A DNA stretch of 64,000 bases from Liolophura sinensis (lineage: Eukaryota; Mollusca; Polyplacophora; Chitonida; Chitonidae), in the NCBI RefSeq assembly GCF_032854445.1, contig NC_088296.1:6933435-6997434 (forward strand), read 5' to 3'. The notes below the pieces were generated by a model that did not search any database, had not been told where the DNA came from, and saw only the letters and a program-made list of their open reading frames with translations. Position numbers and translations under genes: made by a program. Positions 23,971-34,030 of the stretch are shown in pieces (position 1 is the first letter of the stretch; every line of letters starts with the position of its first letter).

Positions 23971-24115
23971 CTGAGTACAGTACACCACACAGTGGGCATC
24001 CGCCCCCTTCTGTGTCTGACACATCTGAGGCTCCTCCCACTGTCTTCATGTTCTCCTCCCCTTCCTTCTTTATGCTGTCATTCTCCTCAGTCTTTGTACC
24101 AGAACCCCCTGCTGT
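23971..24115 (-). CDS. Linker exon with first Cys pair of PHD finger
   Basis: The minus-strand acceptor ACCTTTTTTCAG precedes 24115; the donor ACTCAG|GTGTGT follows 23971. The 145 nt give 48 codons plus one base (phase 0 in, phase 1 out). The product is Gly-rich, then acidic/lysine-rich (KTEENDSIKKEGEEN), and ends with GGCPLCGVLYS. This C-P-L-C pair completes the zinc finger of the next exon. Confidence 0.75.
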
Positions 24116-24501
24116 CTGAAAAAAGGTAAATAAAATATCTCCTTGTACACACTAATCATCAATACACACTATGAAGCATAATATGATGTGGTCTAACATA
24201 CAAACTACAAAGTTGATCAGCTTTTTCTTGTTACGATAAAATGGCTTTAAACTGCAGTCTTCCCAAGGCTGAAGCAGTCAGTCTGGAAACTCTATAGTTC
24301 TGAGAACAGTTTTGTTGGGCAGAGAGCCCGAATTGGAAGCACTATTATAGCTGGTCCAGCTTTCCCAGTATGTTCACTAATGACATTTCCAAAATTTCCA
24401 TTCATGGACGAAGAAAAATGAAAGCATCTTTCTTCAGGTTATTTTATCCTTAAAACCATACTGTTCATTTTATGTATCCTTAAAGGCAAGGACCACTCTG
24501 A

Positions 24502-24626
24502 TTTATTATTTGATTTGATTGGTGTTTTACGCCGTACTCAAGAATATTTCACTTATACGGCCAGCATTATGGTGGGTGTAAATCAGGCAGAGCCTCGGGG
24601 AAACCCACGACCATCCGCAGGTTAAG
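24502..24626 (-). repeat. SINE family A, minus strand
   Basis: It runs from the tail (ATTTGATTTGATTGGTGTTT) through ACGCCGTACTCAAGAATATT and AGCATTATGGTGGGTG to CCACGACCATCCGCAGGTT. The head is missing. Confidence 0.88.
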
Positions 24627-25261
24627 ACCACTCTGAATGGAAGTATATATCAGATGAAAGACCATTAAAAACTAGTTTATTTTCTTTCAGTATTTTTCTA
24701 ACCCAGTAAAACTGTGTTAAAAGACAAAATTCTACGGTGGTCTGTTGTGACCCAGAAGGTATCAGTTATGTCACCTTCTATGCAAATTATTTCAAATCTG
24801 AATCTTTCAAATGCTTCAAGGTCAAATCAGCAAATGAATTCAAGGTCAAATCAGCGAATGAATTCAAAGATCATGTACATGCATGTATACTAGTATGTCA
24901 TTTTGAATGTTGAAGTGTAGCAGCCTTATGTGCATCTTGTAGCAAAAACCTTATGTGACATCATTGGTCCCTTTGTGGTCAGAATAGGCCACCGTAGAAT
25001 AAAATATATAAATAAAATATTAAAATAAATGCGTTTTACTGGGTTAAAGAAATTATAAAAAAAATATATCCAACTTTTTTCTTAGACAACTTTTAATTGT
25101 CTTTCATCTGATACATATCTCATTTCAGTGTTAATTTTGCCCTTAAGCTGTCGTGAACAATATTTTGCTCCATCTTTCTGGGAGGATTTAGAGCAGAGGA
25201 TAATTCATGACGGTAGGTTCTCATACAGAGCTTCAAGTGATTTCACAGCTTTCTGTCAGTA

Positions 25262-25592
25262 CCTAGTAATAGAATATTGCACAAAGATAGAACATTGCAC
25301 AAAGATAGAACATGACAGCTGGATGAAAAGGGCGGAGGGCTGAACAAAGAGGCGAGGAATAATGAAAGGATAGATGAAAGAGGTGATAGAACATTGCACA
25401 AAGATAGATCATTGCACAAAGATAGAACATGGCACAAAGACACAACATTGCACAAAGACACAACATTGCACAAAGATAGAACAATGCACAAAGGTAGAAC
25501 ATTGCACAAAGAAAGAACACTGCACAAAGATAGAACATTGCACAAAAGTAGAACACTGCACAAAGACAGAACATTGCATAAAGACAGAACAG
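25262..25592 (+). repeat. 18-bp minisatellite (ATTGCACAAAGATAGAAC)
   Basis: Three units at 25270-25315 and about twelve at 25386-25592 are built on ATTGCACAAAGATAGAAC. The two blocks are separated by one 74-bp-type unit. An 18-bp unit gives open frames on both strands (HCTKIE repeats), which are not evidence for a protein. Confidence 0.93.
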
Positions 25593-25676
25593 GGCAGGCA
25601 AGAGGGATGATGGAATATTTACAATGGACTGATAGGGGTACACAGATGGACATCGCAGTCAACGAACAGACAGCTG

Positions 25677-25980
25677 GATGAAAAGGGCAGAGGGCTGAAC
25701 AAAGAGGCAAGGAATAATGAAAGGATAGGTGAAAGAAGGGCGAGACAGGGGATGCAAAGGGCGGAGGGCTAAACAAAGAGGCGAGGAATAATGAAAGGAT
25801 AGGTGAAAGAAGGGCGAGACAGGGGAGGCAAAGGGCGGAGGGCTAAACAAAGAGGCGAGGAATAATGAAAGGATAGGTGAAAGAAGGGCGAGACAGGGGA
25901 GGCAAAGGGCGGAGGGCTAAACAAAGAGGCGAGGAATAATGAAAGGATAGGTGAAAGAAGGGCGAGACAGGGGAGGCATG
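25677..25980 (+). repeat. 74-bp tandem repeat
   Basis: Four units start near 25687, 25761, 25835 and 25909, each with GGCGGAGGGCTAAACAAAGA, AATAATGAAAGGATAGGTGA and AAGAAGGGCGAGACAGGGG. A related partial unit at 25320-25385 sits inside the neighbouring 18-bp array. Near identity of the last three units points to recent expansion. Confidence 0.93.
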
Positions 25981-26381
25981 CAGAAAGTTCACTCAGACCA
26001 AGAGCAATGTTATTACACTGTAATTTTTCAACAAATTAGCTACAAAGAATGGACAAATGGATTAGCAATAAATTGAAAGGTCGTATAAAGGTCAATTCCA
26101 CAAGATGGGTGCTATATTCAGGATGTCTTTTTTTTTTTTCTCATTCAGGTATCAAATAAACAGTTAAAACCTTTGAAGTCATTGCCCTTATTAACACAGA
26201 GAGAAACGACAATTCTAGGGGATATATCAAGCGAGTTAAAGTTATTAAGATACATCAACCAATCATAATAGAGGCTAATTTGCATAGTGTGATGGGTGCT
26301 ACAGACAAAAATCACTCTAGACGCCTCACACTGACATCTTCACAGATCCCCCTGATTTCTTAATTTTGTGGTTGAATTTTT

Positions 26382-26470
26382 TTTTATTTATTTAGTTTTT
26401 TTATTTGATTGCTGTTTTACACTGTACTCAAGAATATTTCACTTATACATTATGGTGGGGTGGGGGGGGT
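26382..26470 (-). repeat. SINE family A 3' end followed by G-rich tract
   Basis: A minus-strand SINE tail (TTTTTTATTTGATTGCTGTT, CACTGTACTCAAGAATATTT) ends at ATTATGGTGGGG and passes directly into an expanded G/T-rich tract to ~26505. The tract appears to have grown from the GGTGGGAGG motif of the SINE. Confidence 0.75.
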
Positions 26471-26763
26471 GTGGTGGGGGGGTTGGGGGGAGAGGGCCCA
26501 AGAACTGAATAGCTATTTTCAGTACACATAACTAACATGTCTTCGCTGTGTTACAAAGAAGTCCATGTTGCTAGGTTAGAGAATTATAATCCTCACCACA
26601 CATTTCACCTTTCATTGCATTTTACGCAAATCTTTGTGACAGCAAAGATCTTTAAACATAGTTTGAAGTCGAAATCTGACAAAAATAAACACACAAATTA
26701 GACGTGGGATGAATGATTGGCTTTTGTCCCAGTCTGTAATGTTGTAAAATAGGCATGGATGCC

Positions 26764-26983
26764 TCTCACCATTGCTGTCGCTTTGAGTTCAAGTCCAGCT
26801 CATGCTGGCTTCCTCTCCGGCCGTATGTGGGAAGGTCTGCCAGCAACCTGCATATGGTTGTGGGTTTCCCCAGGCTCTGCCAAGTTTCCTCCTTCCATAA
26901 TGCTGGCTGCCATCGAATAAGTGAAATATTCTTGAGTACGGCATAAAGCTTCAATCAAATAAATAAAATAAAATAAATAAATA
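26764..26983 (+). repeat. SINE family A
   Basis: Starts within the head (CCATTGCTGTCGCTTTGAGT), retains the GTTCAAGTCCAGCTCATGCT B-box region, the full body and an AAATAAATAAAATA tail. Confidence 0.9.
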
Positions 26984-27084
26984 GGCATAGATGATGCTTT
27001 TGTTCATCACACATGACCCATTTAGTTCATGCGCAGTGATGCACAATTAAATCAGCTATATGTAGCTGGCTTATTAAGATTTAC

Positions 27085-29698
27085 CCGAGCCCTGGAAACA
27101 GCAGGCCCCTCCAATGCGGCGTTTGTCTGTGCGCCTCCTAACAACGTGTTCACATGAGAGGCTTGCTGAGTTCCCATCGTCACAATGTCTTGGACACGGT
27201 ACACATAGACAGACGTGTTCGCTGGAGCAAGACTGCTCAGAAAATCATAGTTAAACGGATATATGCCAGTTTCGCAAAAAGCCGTTTGGATGTCAGTTGC
27301 AGAAATCAAGGACGCTGCAGTTCCAAAGACAGAGGGGATGTCCTCCTGCGAGCACCTGCATGCTCTGATGTCCTCGCACGATGGGTGTCTTCGTCTTATC
27401 TCGTCAATCATTCTCTGTTTTAGAAGATCGAAAATATTGTAGCCCAGAGGTTGGAGTTTTGACTTCAACTGCTCGGGGCTATAGAGAAAATGCACATTGT
27501 TCAGGATGGCCAATTCAACTATGTCTGGTGTGAGAACACTGGAACTATTATCCATGATAATGAGGACTGGCTTGTTCTTCGTCTCATAGCTGCAATGTGG
27601 CAAGAACACCTTCTTGAACCATTTTCGGAACAGTTCTTCGTTCATCGTGCTGTCGAAACTTGTTTCCAGGACCCAGTTCTTGCAAGAACTCTCAGCAATT
27701 GCAGTTTCGGACAATTTGGGTAAGACAATGAAAGGTAGCAGTATTCGTCCAGAAGCGGAGACGCACATGTACTGCGTGGAATGGGCGGCTATTCTTGGTG
27801 CGTGCTTGTAGCGAGATCTCAAGCGATTACGCACAACTATCTCCCCGGCCAGTCTCAGTTCTCCGCAGTTGTAAATCTGACCTGGTGAGTCTCCCAAACC
27901 ATGCTCCTGTATCATGAAGTTCAGGAGATGAATGTAACGCTCCATCTGCTTTTCTGCAATCTGCCAACGCTGCTTTCCCGTCCATAGATGTGATCTTCCC
28001 CAACAGATTTGAACAATGTCTCTGCAAAAAGCTACGACACCATCTCTCCATGGGACCCTTGTCAGAGGAAATCTTGGACCGATTTAACAAACCCGACCTC
28101 CGTATTACAGTGAGGACAGCAGAATTCACGAGTTTGATCGAGATGGGGAATCCGCAGCAATCCATGTACTGTAAAAACTGAACAACACTCTGCTCCTCAA
28201 AGTCAAACAGTCCTGGCTGCACTGTACAATTAGTGGAGAGTACTTGATAACTGCATGTCCCGTTTAAATAGTCATGCAACAACGACGGCGGCAATCCGAA
28301 TTCCCGAGCAACATCATCAACATCACCTTCCCCATTCCGTACTTTCTGCACAGCGGATTCCATATGCCTCATTACTGTATTGGCAAGACTAGGTTCAGTT
28401 TTTCGGTCGTTTACTCCACTGTAACCAAGTATTGCACGTATGGGATGCACAAGTGGTGAATTCGTATGATGACTTTTTGTCATTCTATCTTTCACCGAAC
28501 TTAAAAGATCTTTGTTCACAGCCTTACTACGAGTAGCACTTATAAAACCATCAGTCACAATCCGACTGCCAGGCGTGCCAGCAGGACTTGTATGATCAGT
28601 GTTCACGTTGCGACTGCCAGGCGTGCCAGCAAGACTTGTATGATCAGTGTTCACGTTGCGACTGCCAGCAGGACTTGTATGATCAGTGTTCACGTTGCGA
28701 CTGCCAGGCGTGCCAGCAAGACTTGTGAGATCAGTGTTCACGTTGCGACTGCCAGCAGGACTTGTATGATCAGTGTTCACGTTGCGACTGCCAGCAGGAC
28801 TTGTATGATCAGTGTTCACGTTGCGACTGCCAGGCTTGCCATTAAGACTTGTAAAATCAGTGTTCACGTTGCGACTGCCAGGCCTGCCAGCAGGACTTGT
28901 AAGATCAGTGTTCACGCTGCGACTGCCAACTGGACTTGTATGATCAGTGTTCACGTTGCGACTGCCAGGCATGCCAGCAGGACTTGTAAGATCAGTGTTC
29001 ACGCTGCGACTGCCAACTGGACTTGTATGATCAGTGTTCACGCTGCGACTGCCAGCAGGACTTGTATGATCAGTGTTCACGCTGCGACTGCCAGCAGGAC
29101 TTGTATGATCAGTGTTCACGCTGCGACTGCCAGGCCTGCCAGCAGGACTTGTAAGATCAGTGTTCATGTTGCGACTGCCAGCAGGACTTGTATGATCAGT
29201 GTTCACGCTGCGACTGCCAGCAGGACTTGTATGATCAGTGTTCACGTTGCGACTGCCAGGCGTGCCAGTAAGACTTGCAAGATCAGTGTTCACGCTGCGA
29301 CTGCCAGGCCTGCCAGCAGGACTTGTAAGATGATCATTCACATTGTCACTGCCAGCTAGATTTGTACAATCATTACCACTGGAACCTCGACCAGTTTCCT
29401 CTCCACCACTGCCTTCCTTCATACCGCTGATTTCATTAATACTAACATCGCCATGGAAATCATGATCGGTCATGTCGTACTTAGTCATTTTATAACCCAC
29501 ACAATGATCATTCCATCTTTCTGATGTTTGTCCATAGTTTCCGCTAGCTTCCTCATTCATACATCTAAGAACGTAACTGCAAGCATAATTATGATCACTG
29601 TGTTCATCTTCAGCACCACCAGAGTTGCAGCTGAACATGTTGCTAGGGTTGGGCTCACAACGCCGAGATCCTGAAAACACATCTTGTCGCTTCTTCAA
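27085..29698 (-). CDS. Transposase-like exon: repeat tract, HTH (Psq/CENP-B) and DDE_1
   Basis: The acceptor TTTTTTTTCACAG lies at 29699. In order, the exon has an N-terminal low-complexity part and a tract of 13/16-residue repeats (SRNVNTDHTSPAG with optional x-P-G), about 29330-28575. Next comes a Psq-like helix-turn-helix (VDDVAREFGLPPSLLHDYL, about 28369-28260), then a CENP-B-type second helix-turn-helix ending in MERWCRSFLQRH (about 28210-28000). The DDE_1 domain follows (27945-27400): IYNCGE, IIMDNSSS, and KLQPLGYNIFDLLKQ. A one-base frame change near 27960 separates the helix-turn-helix and DDE frames, which overlap at 27945-27827. The exon ends at donor CGG|GTAAAT; otherwise a stop follows at 27052. 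Confidence 0.85.
28575..29335 (-). repeat. In-frame coding minisatellite (39/48-bp units)
   Basis: About eighteen units encode S-R-(S/N)-V-N-T-D-(H/L)-T-S-P-A-G, with some units adding three residues ending in P-G. Unit lengths of 39 and 48 bp keep the frame throughout. The antisense strand is also open for ~255 codons, a by-product of the repeat. Confidence 0.93.
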
Positions 29699-31160
29699 CT
29701 GTGAAAAAAAATTTTTTTTTTGCTTTACAAAAAAACAAAGACAACATTAGACCAAATACATGTATCCTAATTCCTCAACGGGTAAGCATTGATTGGATTG
29801 ACTACTTTTAAGACTTCATAAAATATATAATTTTATCAGTCAATACAGGATAATGCCTTCAGAATACACTTGAAGAAACAGCTTGTAAACATGTGTAACG
29901 GTTGAAGAATTACAGTATACTTAAGGATGAGACAGATGCTAAGAGGAAAAAGAGGAAACTATACAGCACAATCATAATTTTGTCATTTTAACATTTCTGA
30001 ATTAAATTCTGAACATTTTTCTGATGCCATTTTTTTTTTTTTTATAAATAAAGAGGAATTCCTCCAAAACGAGGACAAATCTCATGCCTGTATATTGTAT
30101 TTCACTTAATTTGATAAAGTATCATTTTCCAAAAGACAGATTTTGTTTGACTCATTTTCTGATTGATCCATCCACCCATTAGCACCACCTACGATTTGAA
30201 CAGGCAATAAGTTTGTATGGCATTATTAGACAGAGCATACTTGAACTCTGTCCATCTAGATTGACTCGGTGTGCCACTTAAAATTCTGACATTCATCGCA
30301 ACGCTGAGTCCACTGTCGACTCTGAAACAAATCGCCGCACATCTGCGCACTCCACCTCGATAGAGCTGATCTCAATGAGGCCCATGCTCATGGCACCCAA
30401 ACTTACCTGCACTAAAAATTTAAAACATGGTAACATGGTAAGTCCATCCCTGCCTCTCCAAAAATTTGTCACAAATTTCTGAACTCAAACTCTGGGAAGC
30501 TGATCTCAATGAGGTTTATGCTGATGGCACACAAACTTACATGCACTAAAAATAAAAGTTCTCTTTTATGCCCTTCTGGCTTGAATTACGAAGATTAACA
30601 TTGTGTTTACATACGGGCTACGCCAAAACTCATTTGTAACATTTCAAACACAATTCAAAATGGCTTAGGACTTTTTGGACAGGGCACGAAAAGGTTGCCG
30701 CTGTGGCTGTAATACTCTGCCAGCCATCTGCAAGAGAAGAGTTGAAATAGCCACCTGTGACTAGATGAATGTCAGAATTTTAAAATAGCACAGTGAGTTC
30801 ATCTAAATGAAATGTATAGATCCACCATATCCTATGTCCCACCACCCCTTCCTGTGACAACCTTATTTTTCATTCCATCCCCTATAAAAGCAATTGTGAC
30901 GTCATGACGTCACAGAGAAGATTGAACACTTGTAACCAATGTGTGGTAAATCATTTTGCCCTATTTGCAACTACGCTGCTTATGACTGGTTAATTGCGTG
31001 TTCTTGATCGACAGTTTGGAAAGGTCTATAACAGGCTACATCATGAACGAAGTAAATCTAGTTCAACTAACGTACAGAAGTTGACAGCCTGGTAGTCTTA
31101 GCAAACAATCCTGTGACAAGTCACACGACCACCATCAGCTGAGTTTGCAAGAATACAAAC
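29699..31160 (-). other. Presumed intron between THAP exon and transposase exon
   Basis: AT-rich sequence with a local repeat: AAGCTGATCTCAATGAGG-type segments at about 30363-30415 and 30496-30550 share GCACACAAACTTAC and TGCACTAAAAAT. No further exon is convincing. If the THAP frame is an independent gene, this is intergenic. Confidence 0.4.
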
Positions 31161-31454
31161 CATTTGTTTTGTAAATCTTTCGCCAAAGACAGGACACGGG
31201 TGTTGACCTTTTGTGGGGCCTTTTGTGGGGACATTCCCATCAACAAAATGTTCCGAGCACAGAAGTCGGTTAGCCGAATACTGGAATGACTCTAATGCAT
31301 TTTGACAGACATCAATCCACGTCTTCCTCTTGTTTTCGTCTAACGGAAACCTATGCAGGGTAACTTTCCTTCCAGAAACAACTTGTCCCCGATAATTATT
31401 GCACATACAGCAGTATTTTCTTTTCCTACGACACAACCCCACATTATCCTCCAT
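31161..31454 (-). CDS. THAP-type zinc finger exon
   Basis: The ATG at 31454 opens ~98 codons with the THAP signature: Cys15 and Cys18 in KYCCMCNN, HRFP at 34-37, Trp46, LCSEHF with Cys66 and His69, and Pro88/Phe90 in the AVPTIF-like position. This is a C2CH DNA-binding module. The frame stays open to 31098. A phase-0 donor ATG|GTTTGT at 31160 would fuse it to the exon starting at 29698, but the donor is not strong and another site may be used. It could also be a stand-alone THAP gene fragment. Confidence 0.8.
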
Positions 31455-31813
31455 TTTGACAACTGATACTTTCGTTCTCTTTAATAGCAAAGAGCTCTAC
31501 AAATCAGCGGAGACTATCCACTTGAAAGAGTCACTTTCCTGACTACCTAGAGTTGTCTCCCCTAGGCACTGAGACAATGTTAGGCATTTGAGATCGGGAT
31601 TTCGCCTGGAAACACGGCCATGTAGATTGCTAAAATGATGTCTTCAAGTTGAATTGAACTCTTTGCTACACAGTTATTTGTATTCATTTAAAAACATTTC
31701 TGAAAAAATTATGGTTAAATCCTACTCAATCAGCTCTTTGCAAAAAACACACAAACTTCTTAATTTCTTTTTATGTTTTAGCTGTTTTTCAGATCAGTTT
31801 CGATCAGGGAAAT

Positions 31814-31917
31814 CTAGGCCGTATTTCACCGGTTACGTGTGACCATTTTGCCAGCTGTGTTACACTGTCGCTGCTGCTCGGGTTTTACTCTCTGTGCTAT
31901 AGTCTTTTATATATTAT
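31814..31917 (+). repeat. Dispersed repeat E, single copy
   Basis: The copy reads GCCGTATTTCACCGGTTACG, GTGTGACCATTTTGCCAGCT and GGGTTTTACTCTCTGTGCTA. The same ordered blocks occur near 39710, 40600, 50640, 57340-57490 and, inverted, 61690-61925 and 22380-22825. Confidence 0.75.
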
Positions 31918-33535
31918 ATTTTTCTTTTCTCTTATATACATAAGAGTGGTTGACCATTGGTATAGGCCTAGGATTTCTGTTTCAACACTTTTATTATCAA
32001 CTGTCCAATTCTGGATATAAAATCCGCACGCGCTAATTAATCTGGCAAAATTGACCCAAAGTGTCTTAAAAATATTCCACATATGTGTAGTAAAGTGTTT
32101 CTGTTTTGTCGCTTCCACAAAAGATCCTTTTATCCAACCGTGTATACGTTGCCTTCAAGGAAAGATTATTCCGTTAAAACATCATTGATTGATTGATTGA
32201 TGGATCATTGATTATTGATCAGCATCATGATTTCATTTTTATGCGTCAGCGAGTTTATCAATCGATTTTTAATGGCGATGATGAGATGCTAACAATTTTA
32301 GTAGCATTTTTATCACGGATTAAGAGATTAGATTAAGACTCAGCTAAATATAATGGTTTGTAGCACCATTCCTGATGAAACGAGAAGATATGCTCCACTA
32401 TATATACCGGTCAGTGTAATTTATTTATTTGATTGGCGTTTTAATTATTTACTTTTAATTATTGATTAGCGTTTTGCGAATATATTTATTCATTTGACTG
32501 TTGTGTAAAGCCAAAAAATGTGATAGCGGTATATGAAATTTATTTTATAGAGAAAGTCGGAATGTCCAGGGTAATTACGCCACTGCACAGATGCATGGTG
32601 CGCTATACTGTATATTCACACCACATACGTAAACGACACAGGCAACGATCGTTAGGGTGTTCAAGCGACAAAGCTAGCATCATCGACTGTTTATTGACAC
32701 CAAAGTTAAGGCCCTTTGAAAGCGGGAGAATCTTCAAATACCCTCAGACTGTCCAAATCCAGGTTTGAACGCGCACTTGTAACCTGTCCCAGAAATTGAA
32801 AACTAAGAAACTCAAATACAGTGGCGCAGCCACTGTTCGCTGCCAAGCTTCGGTAATTGTAGGTATGAGAGGTAATCCAATATAAATTTGACCCCGATTC
32901 CAATTTCAATAAAAGAAAAATCGTTCACAGTCGTATTGGCTTAGAGGCTTTAGCGCCTGGCCTGTAGCCCTATAGGTCTAGTCTGGACTAATATTGCAGT
33001 CTCTTTTTTGTCTTGATTTATAAGTTTAATTGTTAATTTTTTGGCTCCCCTCTGGAACAACTTTTTTCGTACAGAACATGACAGGTTTTAGAAATCTCCG
33101 TACAAAGCTTCATGATGGTGGCCAGAACAGCATTGCCCGAGTGATTCTCCCAAACAGGCTCATATAACAGTACTCTACAGCATGCACCATTCTTCAATGG
33201 GTCCGGCAACATCAACTCGAACCTGGGACGTGTAAATACTAGAGATTATATAGAGATGGAAACGGACTATGTGACTTAGGTTATCACAATATCTCCCACA
33301 CGAAAAAAGAAACACATGCGGTTTTTATACGCTATATGCTGTAGCTGGACAAAGCTCCCGAGGACAGGGATTGGGGCGGTCAATACAAACAGATCCTCAA
33401 ATAAATTCCTCCCTTTTCTTTCTGTTTTTTTTTGTTCATATCAAACCTGAACGACTTTTCTTTGTTGATAACTGGATCGGTTTGTTTGTCGTTGCTTGCA
33501 GTTAACTCTATTGGGCTTGCGATTCAAGCGTTCAT
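31918..33535. other. Intergenic, no recognised gene
   Basis: It contains ATTGATTGATTG runs near 32188 and a tail-like TTTATTTGATTGGCGTTTTA (32423-32443) of a minus-strand SINE-A remnant. No coding sequence is supported. Confidence 0.5.
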
Positions 33536-33642
33536 GTTCCCCCGGCTCTGTCCGGTTTCCTCCCACCGTAATGCTAGCCGCCGTCGTATAAGTGAAATAT
33601 TCTTGAGTATGACGTAAAAACACCAATCAAATAAATAAATTA
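33536..33642 (+). repeat. SINE family A, 3' part
   Basis: It contains CCCCCGGCTCTGTCCGGTTT, CCTCCCACCGTAATGCTAGC, TTCTTGAGTATGACGTAAAA and an AAATAAAT tail. Confidence 0.9.
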
Positions 33643-33747
33643 GGCGTTCATGGCATTTCAAGCCCGAACTGGTATAGGTCGACGAACATTACATTGCGTA
33701 AGTTGCTCTCTGCACTCGATGTACATGTGTATTTCGACATAAAGACA

Positions 33748-34030
33748 TGAAAAATGGTACTTTATGCTTGGCCTTCAAAAGTCAGAGGTTAGAGCAAGGA
33801 AACATGACTGGTTGACCCAGTGACAGTATAATGCGACTGGGTAGGGTGTCATGATTGGTGTCTTCGGCATGATACCTCAGTCAATGGCGACAGCACTTTG
33901 GCGGCATGGACTCGCTCTGCTACAGGAAGACACAGAATATGCACACACACCTAATGACTCCTCGTCGTCATATGACTGAACAATTGCGAAGTACCGTGTA
34001 AACCCCAAGCATACATACGTCGTTACATAC
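33748..34030 (+). repeat. SINE family B, long copy
   Basis: It shows GTTAGAGCAAGGAAACATGA, CTGGTTGACCCAGTGACAGT, GTGTCTTCGGCATGATACCT, GCTACAGGAAGACACAGAA and ACCTAATGACTCCTCGTCGT, and ends CCCCAAGCATACATACG. It shares the CGTCATATGACTGAA end with family C. Confidence 0.85.

Larger units (their letters stand above)
24116..27084 (-). other. Presumed intron between DDE exon and linker exon
   Basis: The intron holds three SINE-A copies, two tandem arrays (18-bp and 74-bp units) and a G-rich tract (26455-26505). No conserved coding sequence is seen. Confidence 0.5.
22226..31454 (-). pseudogene. THAP / DDE_1 transposase-like / PHD chimeric gene (four-exon model, one frameshift)
   Basis: The model joins exons 31454-31161 (THAP), 29698-27085 (repeat tract, Psq/CENP-B helix-turn-helix, DDE_1), 24115-23971 (linker and first PHD Cys pair) and 22359-22226 (rest of PHD, stop). 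Phases fit at each junction as drawn: 0, 0 and 1. Pogo/Tigger/Jerky proteins normally carry a CENP-B-type helix-turn-helix plus DDE_1. THAP domains normally mark P-element-type transposases and THAP regulators, so the fusion is unusual. Two of three catalytic acids are Gly and one frameshift interrupts the large exon. It may therefore be a domesticated, DNA-binding-only gene with an assembly or read error, or a decaying transposon copy. The PHD exon pair is secure; linking THAP to the rest is inference. Confidence 0.55.

Noticed and set aside
25243-25776. Cys/Leu-rich minus-strand frame and HCTKIE plus-strand frame
   Set aside because: Both come from the 18-bp array, which stays open in several frames because 18 is a multiple of three.
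28592-29359. 255-codon plus-strand frame with ISVHVATA repeats
   Set aside because: It is antisense to the coding minisatellite of the transposase-like exon, and its start and end follow the repeat array.
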